A DNA stretch of 14,230 bases from Eshraghiella sp964441705 (GTDB lineage Bacteria > Bacillota > Clostridia > Lachnospirales > Lachnospiraceae). Location of the stretch: positions 1 through 14,230 of the forward strand of contig CAYTWF010000068.1 of NCBI GenBank assembly GCA_964441705.1, written 5' to 3'. Every line of letters begins with the position of its first letter. Positions within the stretch are counted from its first letter, which is position 1. A program made the position numbers and the translations under genes. The notes under the pieces were generated by a model. The model saw only the letters and a program-made list of their open reading frames with translations, was not told the DNA's origin and ran no database searches. Shown here piece after piece: positions 1 through 6,424 of this stretch.

Positions 1-1
1 G

Positions 2-439
2 TTAAAGAATATTAAGAATGGTGGTGTAATCGAGAAATCTTTCAGACCAACTGAGAAATTCCAGCTTGCACACATTGATAAGTCAGAATATCAGTATCTT
101 TATTCAGATGCAGATTTCTTCTTCTTCATGAATACAGAGAATTATGAGCAGATTCAGCTTACAGCAGACAATGTTGGAGATTCACTTAAGTTCGTTAAAG
201 AGAACGATATGTGTAAGCTTTCATCATATCAGGGAGAGGTATTTGCAGTTGAACCTCCTATGTTCGCAGAGCTTGAGATTACAGAGACAGAGCCTGGTGT
301 TAAAGGCGATACAGCTACAGGTGCTACCAAGCCAGCTGTTGTTGAGACAGGTGCTCAGGTATATGTACCACTTTTTGTTAATCTTGGAGATAAGATTAAG
401 ATTGATACAAGAACCGGCGAGTATTTATCACGTGTTTAA
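2..439 (+). CDS. efp: Elongation factor P, 3' part (5' end outside window)
   Basis: EF-P binds between the P and E sites of stalled ribosomes and promotes peptide bonds at polyproline stretches. The reading frame is open from base 2 and encodes the last 145 or so residues of a protein usually about 185 long. The visible part begins LKNIKNGGVIEKSFRPTEKF, which follows the KOW-like domain I of EF-P. Next come the domain II signature (QYLYSDADFFFFMNTENYEQ) and a C-terminal OB domain ending in IKIDTRTGEYLSRV, the classic EF-P terminus. The modifiable loop residue near position 32-34 lies upstream of the window and cannot be assessed. An ATG at 128 is internal, not the start. A terminator follows about 20 nt after the stop. 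Confidence 0.96.
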   Translation, partial: LKNIKNGGVIEKSFRPTEKFQLAHIDKSEYQYLYSDADFFFFMNTENYEQIQLTADNVGDSLKFVKENDMCKLSSYQGEVFAVEPPMFAELEITETEPGVKGDTATGATKPAVVETGAQVYVPLFVNLGDKIKIDTRTGEYLSRV

Positions 440-457
440 TTAGTTATATGATTATAT

Positions 458-500
458 CCGGGTCGTATCTATGCGGCCCGGTATTTATTCTTATTATTTT
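458..500 (+). terminator. Intrinsic terminator after efp
   Basis: CCGGGTCG at 458-465 pairs with CGGCCCGG at 474-481, giving eight pairs with one G-U and an 8-nt loop. A T-rich run at 482-500 follows. It lies 18 nt after the efp stop codon and before the next promoter. Confidence 0.85.
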
Positions 501-533
501 TATTCGTTTATCATTTATTCCATTTTTTAAGAG

Positions 534-539
534 TATAAT
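534..539 (+). promoter_or_regulatory. Probable -10 box for the DUF5688 gene
   Basis: A perfect TATAAT lies 40 nt upstream of the start codon at 580, after the efp terminator. The region 17 nt further upstream (511-516, TCATTT) is a poor -35 match, so only the -10 is convincing. The sequence 500-530 is very AT-rich, which could act as an UP-like element. Confidence 0.5.
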
Positions 540-579
540 CCTTTAGCCTGCCGAGGTTGATATAAGAAAGGATTACTAT

Positions 580-1536
580 ATGAATTACACAAATTTTATA
601 ACTGAGGTTAAAAAGGGAGTTGAAGAAATATGCCATGATTATGCCGTGGTGGAAATTGAAAGTATTATTAAAAATAATGGCAATAAGCATGATGCAATAA
701 TAATCAGAAGGGCTGACAGCAATGTTTCACCAACTATATATCTTGAAGGCTTTTATTCGGACCTGTTAGATGGAAAGAACATTGATGAAATAGTCAGTGA
801 AATAGTGGAGCTGGATAATCGCAATCAGGTAAAGCTGGGATTTTCAGTAGAGGAATTTCAAGATTACAGCTTTATATGTCCAAGGATTATATGCAGACTT
901 GTTAATACAGGCAGGAACAGAGAGCTGTTGGAGAAAATACCACACAGGTCATTTTATGATTTGTCCATTGTATATTATTGCTGTCTGGATAGTATGGAAG
1001 ACAGGATGGCAACAACATTGATATATAATTCACATATTGCCAGATGGGAGATTACAGAGGAGGAGCTTTATGAGGCTGCAATGTGTAATGGTCCGGTAAT
1101 AAGTCCTGCAATGATAGTTAATTTGAGAGACATGCTTTTAAGCTTAATGAGCTCCGGATATCCTTTTGATGAACAGAACAGGGAGCTTATGGAAGAGCTT
1201 AGAGATGAGCCAACCATGGATATGTATGTTCTTACCAATGAGAATAGATTATTTGGTGCAGCAGCACTTTTGTATGAAGAGCTCTTAGAGGATTTCGCCA
1301 GCGAGCATGGCAGCTTCTATATTCTGCCAAGCAGCATACATGAGGTTATTCTTGTGCCGGACAATGATAGAATCACAGTAGATGCGTTGCTTAATATGGT
1401 AAAGGACACCAATTCTTCTGCCGTTGAGGATGAGGAGGTGCTGTCTGATAATGTCTATTATTATGACACCTTTAAAAGGACGGTTAAAATGTTTAACAAT
1501 ATTAACCCATTAAGAGATTATTCATTAGATAATTAA
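580..1536 (+). CDS. DUF5688 family protein, function unknown
   Basis: A 318-residue soluble protein with no signal peptide or membrane segment. The N-terminal part (NYTNFITEVKKGVEEI, then IIKNNGNKHDAIIIRR and VSPTIYLEGFY at about 50-78) matches my memory of the DUF5688 pattern. This family is common in Lachnospiraceae and often has several paralogues per genome. The protein is acidic, especially towards the C-terminus (VEDEEVLSD near 295). No catalytic motif is recognisable, and the function of the family is not known to me. The start ATG has an AAGAAAGGA ribosome site 5-6 nt upstream. It appears to be a single-gene unit between the efp terminator and the gdhA promoter region. The family assignment is from pattern memory; the coding call itself is firm. 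Confidence 0.8.
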   Translation: MNYTNFITEVKKGVEEICHDYAVVEIESIIKNNGNKHDAIIIRRADSNVSPTIYLEGFYSDLLDGKNIDEIVSEIVELDNRNQVKLGFSVEEFQDYSFICPRIICRLVNTGRNRELLEKIPHRSFYDLSIVYYCCLDSMEDRMATTLIYNSHIARWEITEEELYEAAMCNGPVISPAMIVNLRDMLLSLMSSGYPFDEQNRELMEELRDEPTMDMYVLTNENRLFGAAALLYEELLEDFASEHGSFYILPSSIHEVILVPDNDRITVDALLNMVKDTNSSAVEDEEVLSDNVYYYDTFKRTVKMFNNINPLRDYSLDN

Positions 1537-1562
1537 GAACGTTCTTTATTTTGAAAAAAATA

Positions 1563-1600
1563 TTGCGGGTTTGACAAAACTTTATTATAATAAGTGAGAT
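1563..1600 (+). promoter_or_regulatory. Probable gdhA promoter region
   Basis: A perfect TATAAT occurs at 1586-1591 and a perfect TTGACA at 1571-1576, but they are only 9 nt apart and cannot form one sigma-A promoter. The TATAAT could pair with TTGCGG at 1563-1568 (17-nt spacing, 3/6 match). The TTGACA could pair with TGAGAT at 1595-1600 (18-nt spacing). Which pair is used is undecided. Confidence 0.45.
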
Positions 1601-1620
1601 TGCAGCAGCGTGATTAACTG

Positions 1621-1664
1621 CTACAGTAGCTGTAGAAGTTTATTACGATACGATATCGCGATAA
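1621..1664 (+). promoter_or_regulatory. Structured gdhA leader with two inverted repeats
   Basis: CTACAG-TAG-CTGTAG at 1621-1635 is a perfect 6-bp inverted repeat. A second potential hairpin spans 1640-1664: TTAT/ATAA outer pairs, a 2x2 internal loop, and CGATA/TATCG around a CGA loop. It contains the 10-nt palindrome TATCGCGATA (1654-1663). Neither is followed by a T-run, so they are not ordinary terminators. They could be an operator or an mRNA structure before the strong ribosome site at 1686. The regulatory role is inference. Confidence 0.4.
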
Positions 1665-1700
1665 ATGAAAGTGATATTTCAATTTAAGGAGGACATTTCT

Positions 1701-3035
1701 ATGTCATATGTTGATGATGTCTTAGCCATGGTCGTTGCTAAGAACCCAGCTCAGCCTGAATTTCATCAGGCAGCAAAAGAAGTATTAGAGTCACTTCGTC
1801 CTGTTATTGAGGCACATGAAGAGGAGTACCGCAAGAATGCGTTACTTGAAAGACTCGTAACACCTGAAAGAGTTATCTTATTCCGTGTTCCATGGGTAGA
1901 TGATAATGGACAGGTTCAGGTTAACAATGGTTTCCGTGTACAGTTTAACAGTGCAATCGGACCATACAAGGGAGGATTAAGATTCCATCCATCAGTTAAC
2001 CTTGGTATTATCAAATTCTTAGGATTTGAGCAGATTTTCAAGAATTCACTTACAGGCCTTCCAATTGGCGGCGGCAAGGGTGGTTCTGATTTTGATCCTA
2101 AGGGCAAGTCAGACAGAGAGGTTATGGCATTCTGCCAGAGCTTTATGACAGAGCTTTGCAAGCACATTGGTGCTGATACTGATGTTCCAGCTGGTGATAT
2201 CGGTGTAGGCGGACGTGAGATTGGCTTTATGTATGGCCAGTACAAGAGAATTCGTAATCTTTACGAAGGAGTTCTTACAGGAAAGGGACTTACATATGGT
2301 GGCTCACTTGCAAGAACAGAGGCTACAGGATATGGTCTTTTATATCTCACAAAAGAGATGTTAAAGTGTAATGGCAAGGATATCGCTGGTAAGACAGTAG
2401 TTGTATCCGGTGCCGGTAACGTTGCTATATATGCTATTCAGAAGGCACAGCAGTTAGGTGCCAAGCCTGTTACATGCTCAGATTCAACAGGCTGGATATA
2501 TGATCCAGAAGGAATTGATGTTGCAGTACTTAAGGAAGTTAAGGAAGTTAAGAGAGCCCGTCTCACAGAATATGCAGCAATGAGACCATCAGCTCAGTAT
2601 CACGAAGGCAAGGGCGTATGGACAGTTAAATGTGATGTTGCTCTTCCATGTGCTACACAGAACGAACTTGGACTTGAGGATGCAAAAGCACTTGTTGCTA
2701 ATGGCTGCTTTGCAGTTGCAGAGGGTGCTAACATGCCTACAACTCTTGAGGCTACTGAATATCTCCAGAAGAACGGAATTCTGTTCTGTCCTGGTAAAGC
2801 ATCTAATGCAGGTGGTGTTGCTACATCAGCTCTTGAGATGAGCCAGAATTCTGAGAGACTCAGCTGGACCTTTGAAGAGGTTGATGCTAAGCTTCAGAAT
2901 ATTATGGTTAATATTTTCCATAATCTTGATGACGCTTCTAAGAAGTACGGTATGGAAGGCAACTATGTTGCCGGAGCTAATATTGCCGGATTCTTAAAGG
3001 TTGCTGAAGCTATGAAGGCTCAGGGAATTGTATAG
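1701..3035 (+). CDS. gdhA: Glutamate dehydrogenase, probably NADP-linked
   Basis: A hexameric-type glutamate dehydrogenase that reversibly aminates 2-oxoglutarate with ammonia. I chose the ATG at 1701 because AAGGAGG lies at 1686-1692 and gives 444 residues, the family's usual length. The in-frame ATG at 1665 has no ribosome site and would add 12 unconserved residues. Glutamate-site lysines K90 (GPYKGG) and K114, catalytic K126 (GGGKGG) and D166 (VPAGD) are all present, one residue offset from the Clostridium symbiosum numbering. The Rossmann domain carries GAGNVA near 240. The strand end reads CSDSTG, like the SDS of E. coli GdhA and unlike the NAD-type C. symbiosum enzyme, which suggests NADPH use and an assimilatory role. 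Codon use looks like that of efp and gap, suggesting high expression. It is monocistronic, with its own promoter region and terminator. Confidence 0.96.
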   Translation: MSYVDDVLAMVVAKNPAQPEFHQAAKEVLESLRPVIEAHEEEYRKNALLERLVTPERVILFRVPWVDDNGQVQVNNGFRVQFNSAIGPYKGGLRFHPSVNLGIIKFLGFEQIFKNSLTGLPIGGGKGGSDFDPKGKSDREVMAFCQSFMTELCKHIGADTDVPAGDIGVGGREIGFMYGQYKRIRNLYEGVLTGKGLTYGGSLARTEATGYGLLYLTKEMLKCNGKDIAGKTVVVSGAGNVAIYAIQKAQQLGAKPVTCSDSTGWIYDPEGIDVAVLKEVKEVKRARLTEYAAMRPSAQYHEGKGVWTVKCDVALPCATQNELGLEDAKALVANGCFAVAEGANMPTTLEATEYLQKNGILFCPGKASNAGGVATSALEMSQNSERLSWTFEEVDAKLQNIMVNIFHNLDDASKKYGMEGNYVAGANIAGFLKVAEAMKAQGIV

Positions 3036-3049
3036 GATATAAATGCTTA

Positions 3050-3096
3050 TAGAGATAGAGACCCGCATATTACTGTGGGACTCTGTCTCTATTTTT
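3050..3096 (+). terminator. Intrinsic terminator after gdhA
   Basis: A 15-position stem (3050-3064 with 3077-3091, one G-U and one A-A mismatch) with a 12-nt loop is followed by TTTTT at 3092-3096. The hairpin begins 15 nt after the gdhA stop codon. The next gene's ribosome site starts only a few nt downstream. Confidence 0.9.
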
Positions 3097-3109
3097 ATAG
3101 GGTGAGATA

Positions 3110-3475
3110 ATGAAACGATTTTTGATGATTGCAGCTGTATTATTATTTATAACAGGCTGTGGAAGAGTTAAGCAAAAGACAGAATACAGTACGACCCCAT
3201 ATTATACAGAGACAACCAGTATGGATGAGGAGACTCTTAGGAAAAACATTGCTTCTAATGTGGAGAAGCACACTGCCGAGCTTATAGGCTCGGCGGTTAC
3301 TGATGTAAGATATTCTATTGATGTAGTATTGGGGGATATAAATAATAGTGAGATTATATCAATAACAATTACTTTTTCCCAATATGATGAGAATGTTATT
3401 AAAGCTGCTGAGACTCTAAAGGATGCGGTTAAGGTGGGAACAGGCGCACAAAGGGTTGAAATCATGTTCTCATAG
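3110..3475 (+). CDS. Small predicted lipoprotein of unknown function
   Basis: A 121-residue protein with a short positive N-terminus (MKR), a hydrophobic stretch and a lipobox ITGC with the lipidation cysteine at 17. It is therefore predicted to be exported and anchored on the outer face of the membrane. The mature part begins with a Ser/Thr-rich linker, then a predicted helix (about 38-58) and an alternating strand/helix pattern (VTDVRYSIDVVLG, EIISITITFSQ, then an amphipathic helix). This is loosely reminiscent of YhcN/YlaJ-type sporulation lipoproteins, but I cannot confirm that family. The ribosome site is AGGGTGAG at 3099-3106. The start lies 14 nt after the gdhA terminator T-run, so expression may be read-through from gdhA or from a promoter I cannot see. 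A strong terminator follows the stop directly. Confidence 0.8.
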   Translation: MKRFLMIAAVLLFITGCGRVKQKTEYSTTPYYTETTSMDEETLRKNIASNVEKHTAELIGSAVTDVRYSIDVVLGDINNSEIISITITFSQYDENVIKAAETLKDAVKVGTGAQRVEIMFS

Positions 3476-3477
3476 TA

Positions 3478-3512
3478 AAATGGCATAGTCGAGGATATCG
3501 ACTATGCCATTT
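3478..3512. terminator. Bidirectional terminator between lipoprotein and tRNA-Arg genes
   Basis: A perfect 15-bp inverted repeat (3478-3492 with 3498-3512) with a 5-nt loop. On the minus strand it ends in TTTTA, 13 nt after the tRNA 3' end. On the plus strand it starts 3 nt after the lipoprotein stop, with only a short T-run (TTT). It probably serves both facing genes. Confidence 0.88.
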
Positions 3513-3524
3513 CTGTAAATATAG

Positions 3525-3598
3525 CGCACCTGAAGGGACTCGAACCCCCGACAACCCGGTTCCGGAAACCGGTGCTCTATCCACTGAGCTACAAGTGC
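3525..3598 (-). tRNA. tRNA-Arg, anticodon CCG
   Basis: A complete cloverleaf reads on the minus strand. The acceptor stem is GCACTTG/CAGGTGC (one G-U), followed by TA at 8-9. The D-arm is GCTC/GAGC with AGTGGATA in the loop. The anticodon stem is CCGGT/ACCGG around TTCCGGA, so the anticodon is CCG, reading the CGG arginine codon. The T-arm has TTCGAGT, with two G-U pairs in the stem. The discriminator is G, and the 3' CCA is not encoded (CTA follows), so it must be added by nucleotidyltransferase. It is a solitary tRNA gene with its own promoter-like elements and terminator. Confidence 0.95.
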
Positions 3599-3609
3599 AC
3601 GCAAAGATT

Positions 3610-3638
3610 ATAATACAATATTTTACCGGTAAATTCAA
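3610..3638 (-). promoter_or_regulatory. Probable tRNA-Arg promoter with palindromic spacer
   Basis: On the minus strand, TTGAAT (3633-3638) and TATTAT (3610-3615) are separated by 17 nt. A perfect TATAAT at 3607-3612 is an alternative -10. Transcription would start a few nt before the tRNA 5' end at 3598. The spacer contains most of a 12-nt perfect palindrome TTTACCGGTAAA (3622-3633). Confidence 0.55.
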
Positions 3639-3716
3639 TTGTAAAATTATCTTGTTTCACAGAACGGGATTTTATGATAAAATATATCTGATAAAATGAT
3701 ATGCGGAGAATAAGCT

Positions 3717-4460
3717 ATGGATGACAGGATATCGGATAATGGCATAAGAATTAATAAGTATCTCAGCAGTGCAGGCTTTTGCTCCAGAAGAGAGGCAGAC
3801 AGGCTTGTGGAATCAGGTGCTGTTATGGTTGATGGTATAATTGCCGGTAACGGAACGAAGGTGTGTACCACCCAGCAGGTAACAGTTAATGGACAGTCTG
3901 TAGCTATGAATACACATGAGCGGAAAGTATACGCTCTATATAAGCCTGCTGGATATATAAGCTCGCTGTCAGATGAGCAGGGAATGGGAATTGGCAGTCT
4001 GATTACAACCAACGTAAGAGTATACCCGGTTGGAAGGCTTGATAAGGATTCAGAGGGGCTTATGCTCCTGACTAATGATGGAGAGCTTATGAATTCAATT
4101 CTTAAAGCAGCCAATGGTCACGAGAAGGAGTATCTTGTTACAACAGATATTGTGGTTACAGAAGCTTTTTTACATAAGCTTGAGAATGGTGTTCCTATTA
4201 CCAATGGAGCAACCGGAAAGAAGGTTATTACAGCCAGGTGTCAGACTACATGGGTGGATGAACATAATTTCAAAATAACCATAATTCAGGGAATGAACCG
4301 ACAGATTAGACGAATGTGTGGATATTGTGGATATAAAGTTGTTAACCTGAAAAGAATAAGAATAATGAATATAACGCTTAAGGGTCTTCACTGTGGAGAA
4401 ATGTGTGAGATAACAGGAGACAGGCTTAATGAGCTTAAGAATATGTTAAGGCAGAGATGA
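3717..4460 (+). CDS. rluF: 23S rRNA pseudouridine synthase, RluF-like
   Basis: Converts a uridine of 23S rRNA to pseudouridine; E. coli RluF targets U2604. The 247-residue protein has an N-terminal S4 RNA-binding domain (about 10-60, RINKYLSSAGFCSRREADRL). The RsuA-family catalytic domain carries GRLDKDSEGL, with nucleophile D109. The later motifs HEKEYLVT and QGMNRQIRRMCGYCGYKV (about 189-206) follow E. coli RluF more closely than RluB or RsuA, and the match continues through LKRIRIMNITL. The basic C-terminal tail of E. coli RluF is absent. The ribosome site is CGGAGAA at 3704-3710. This is the first gene of a tight cluster, and its stop overlaps the ligA start as ATGA. The exact target position is inferred by homology. 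Confidence 0.9.
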   Translation: MDDRISDNGIRINKYLSSAGFCSRREADRLVESGAVMVDGIIAGNGTKVCTTQQVTVNGQSVAMNTHERKVYALYKPAGYISSLSDEQGMGIGSLITTNVRVYPVGRLDKDSEGLMLLTNDGELMNSILKAANGHEKEYLVTTDIVVTEAFLHKLENGVPITNGATGKKVITARCQTTWVDEHNFKITIIQGMNRQIRRMCGYCGYKVVNLKRIRIMNITLKGLHCGEMCEITGDRLNELKNMLRQR

Positions 4461-6421
4461 ATATGGACAAATCAGAGAGAATTAAAGAATTAGTTAAGCA
4501 GCTTAATGAGGCTGCAAGGGTATATTATTCAGGTACAGATGAGGTTATGAGCAATTATGAATATGACAGACTGTATGATGAGCTTACTGCACTTGAGGCT
4601 GAGACAGGAATAAGAATGTCTGACAGCCCTACTAACAGAGTTGGTTATGAGACCCTAAGTGAGCTTCCTAAGGAGACCCATGAGAAGCCTATGCTGTCAC
4701 TGGATAAGACCAAGTCGGTTGAGACATTAGCTGATTTTGCAGGAGAACACAGCTGTGTGCTGTCATGGAAGCTGGACGGACTGACAGTTGTGCTGACCTA
4801 TGATAATGGGGAACTTGTTAAAGCTGTAACAAGAGGTAATGGATATGTTGGAGAGGTTATCACTCCCAATGCAAGAGTATTTAAGAACATACCGCTTAGG
4901 ATTCCGTACAAGGGCAATCTGATTCTTAGAGGTGAGGCTATTATTACTTATTCGGATTTTGAGGCAATTAATGCCGGAATAGATAATGAGGCAGACAGAT
5001 ATAAGAATCCCCGTAATCTATGCAGTGGTTCAGTAAGACAGCTTAATAATGAGATTACAGCACAGAGAAATGTAAGACTGCTGGCCTTTGCACTTATTAA
5101 GGCAGATGGAGTGGACTTTAATAATTCCAGAGAAAAGCAGTTTGAATGGCTGGAGGCTCAGGGCTTTGAGGTGGTCCCAAGAAGAATAGTTACAGGAAGC
5201 AGCATGGCTGATAATGTACGGTGGTTTGCTGATACCATTAAGAATAATGATTTCCCATCAGATGGGCTTGTTCTTTTGTATGATGATATTGCATATGGAG
5301 ATTCGCTTGGAGCTACAGCCAAGTTCCCACGTAATGCAATTGCTTTTAAATGGGCAGATGAGACCGCCCAGACAACTCTTCGTGAGGTGGAATGGAGTGC
5401 CTCAAGAACAGGTCTTATTAACCCTGTAGCAGTATTTGACCCAGTTGAGCTTGAGGGAACAACAGTGAGCCGCGCAAGTGTTCATAATGTAAGTATAGTG
5501 CGGGAATTAAAGCTTGGAATTGGAGATACAATAGCCGTATACAAGGCGAATATGATTATTCCACAGATTGCAGAAAATCTTACGGGAAGTGATACACTTG
5601 TGATTCCGCAGGTCTGTCCGGTATGTGCAGGACCAACAAAAATTCAGCAGAGTGCAGGAGCCGAGGCGCTGTATTGTACCAATCCGCAATGTCAGGCCAA
5701 GCATGTTAAAAGCTTTGAGCATTTTGCGGCTCGTAATGCAATGAATATTGATGGTATTTCAGAACAGACACTGGAGAAATTCATTGACCATGGCTTTATT
5801 AAGAACTATACTGATTTATATCATTTGGACAGATATCGTGAAGAAATAGTAAGTATGGAGGGCTTTGGCGAAAAGTCCTATGATAATATAATACAGTCTG
5901 TAGAGCAGTCGAGAGACACAGAGCTTGCAAGGGTGGTTTTTGGTCTGGGAATTGCTGGAATTGGACTTGCCAATGCAAGACTGATATGCCGCCAGCTTGA
6001 TGAGGACCCTGTCAGGCTGTCAATGGTTACAGAAGAGGAACTTGTGCTTATAGAAGGAATTGGAGATGTTCTTGCAGGAGCATTTACCAGATATTTTGCT
6101 GATGAGAACAAGAACGCACAGTATTTTGAGCTGATTAGTGAGCTAAGACTTAAGAGAGAGGAACGCAACACTGAATCACCAATTGCGGGGAAGAGCTTTG
6201 TTATAACTGGTTCAGTTAATCATTTTGCTAACAGAGATGAGCTTAAGGATTATATTGAAAAGCAGGGCGGTAAGACTACCGGTTCAGTATCTGCCAAGAC
6301 TGATTACCTGATTAATAATGATACAGCAAGCAATTCCTCTAAGAATAAAAAAGCTAAAGAGCTGGGAATTCCAATTCTTTCAGAAGAAGATTTCCTTAAG
6401 CTTTCAGAAAGGACTGAATAG
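4457..6421 (+). CDS. ligA: NAD-dependent DNA ligase LigA, divergent variant
   Basis: Seals nicks using NAD+. It has 654 residues, near the usual 670. Order: domain Ia (about 5-75), adenylation domain with KLDG (nucleotidyl K105, D107) and RGE (E160), OB fold (about 305-380), a four-cysteine zinc finger (C387, C390, C407, C412), helix-hairpin-helix region (about 425-550) and BRCT (about 575-650). Several residues required in E. coli LigA differ here: H23 is Y24, D32 is N33, E113 is S103, K290 is L274, R277 is not kept, and TRGDG reads TRGNG. Y22, Y35, D36, K115, D117, E173, D285 and K314 are retained. The frame is intact, so this is a variant subfamily rather than a decayed gene. The start overlaps rluF (ATGA, 4457-4460); ATG 4463 is an alternative with better spacing from AAGGCAGAG. 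Whether it is the only cellular ligase cannot be seen. Confidence 0.93.
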   Translation: MNMDKSERIKELVKQLNEAARVYYSGTDEVMSNYEYDRLYDELTALEAETGIRMSDSPTNRVGYETLSELPKETHEKPMLSLDKTKSVETLADFAGEHSCVLSWKLDGLTVVLTYDNGELVKAVTRGNGYVGEVITPNARVFKNIPLRIPYKGNLILRGEAIITYSDFEAINAGIDNEADRYKNPRNLCSGSVRQLNNEITAQRNVRLLAFALIKADGVDFNNSREKQFEWLEAQGFEVVPRRIVTGSSMADNVRWFADTIKNNDFPSDGLVLLYDDIAYGDSLGATAKFPRNAIAFKWADETAQTTLREVEWSASRTGLINPVAVFDPVELEGTTVSRASVHNVSIVRELKLGIGDTIAVYKANMIIPQIAENLTGSDTLVIPQVCPVCAGPTKIQQSAGAEALYCTNPQCQAKHVKSFEHFAARNAMNIDGISEQTLEKFIDHGFIKNYTDLYHLDRYREEIVSMEGFGEKSYDNIIQSVEQSRDTELARVVFGLGIAGIGLANARLICRQLDEDPVRLSMVTEEELVLIEGIGDVLAGAFTRYFADENKNAQYFELISELRLKREERNTESPIAGKSFVITGSVNHFANRDELKDYIEKQGGKTTGSVSAKTDYLINNDTASNSSKNKKAKELGIPILSEEDFLKLSERTE

Positions 6422-6424
6422 ATA

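Noticed and set aside
1535..1546. AAGAACGTTCTT palindrome after the DUF5688 stop, considered as a LexA-type or terminator site
   Set aside because: A LexA box needs a 4-nt spacer between GAAC and GTTC, which is absent, and the stem is too short for a terminator.
1665..1700. Upstream in-frame ATG that would extend GdhA by 12 residues
   Set aside because: It has no ribosome site; the AAGGAGG at 1686-1692 fits the ATG at 1701, which also gives the standard family length.
2532..2549. Tandem 9-bp repeat AAGGAAGTT
   Set aside because: It encodes KEVKEV inside GdhA; two copies in a coding helix are ordinary.
3647..4114. Minus-strand open frame of 155 codons opposite rluF
   Set aside because: It is a shadow of a clearly conserved RluF frame, low-complexity in composition, with no recognisable domain.
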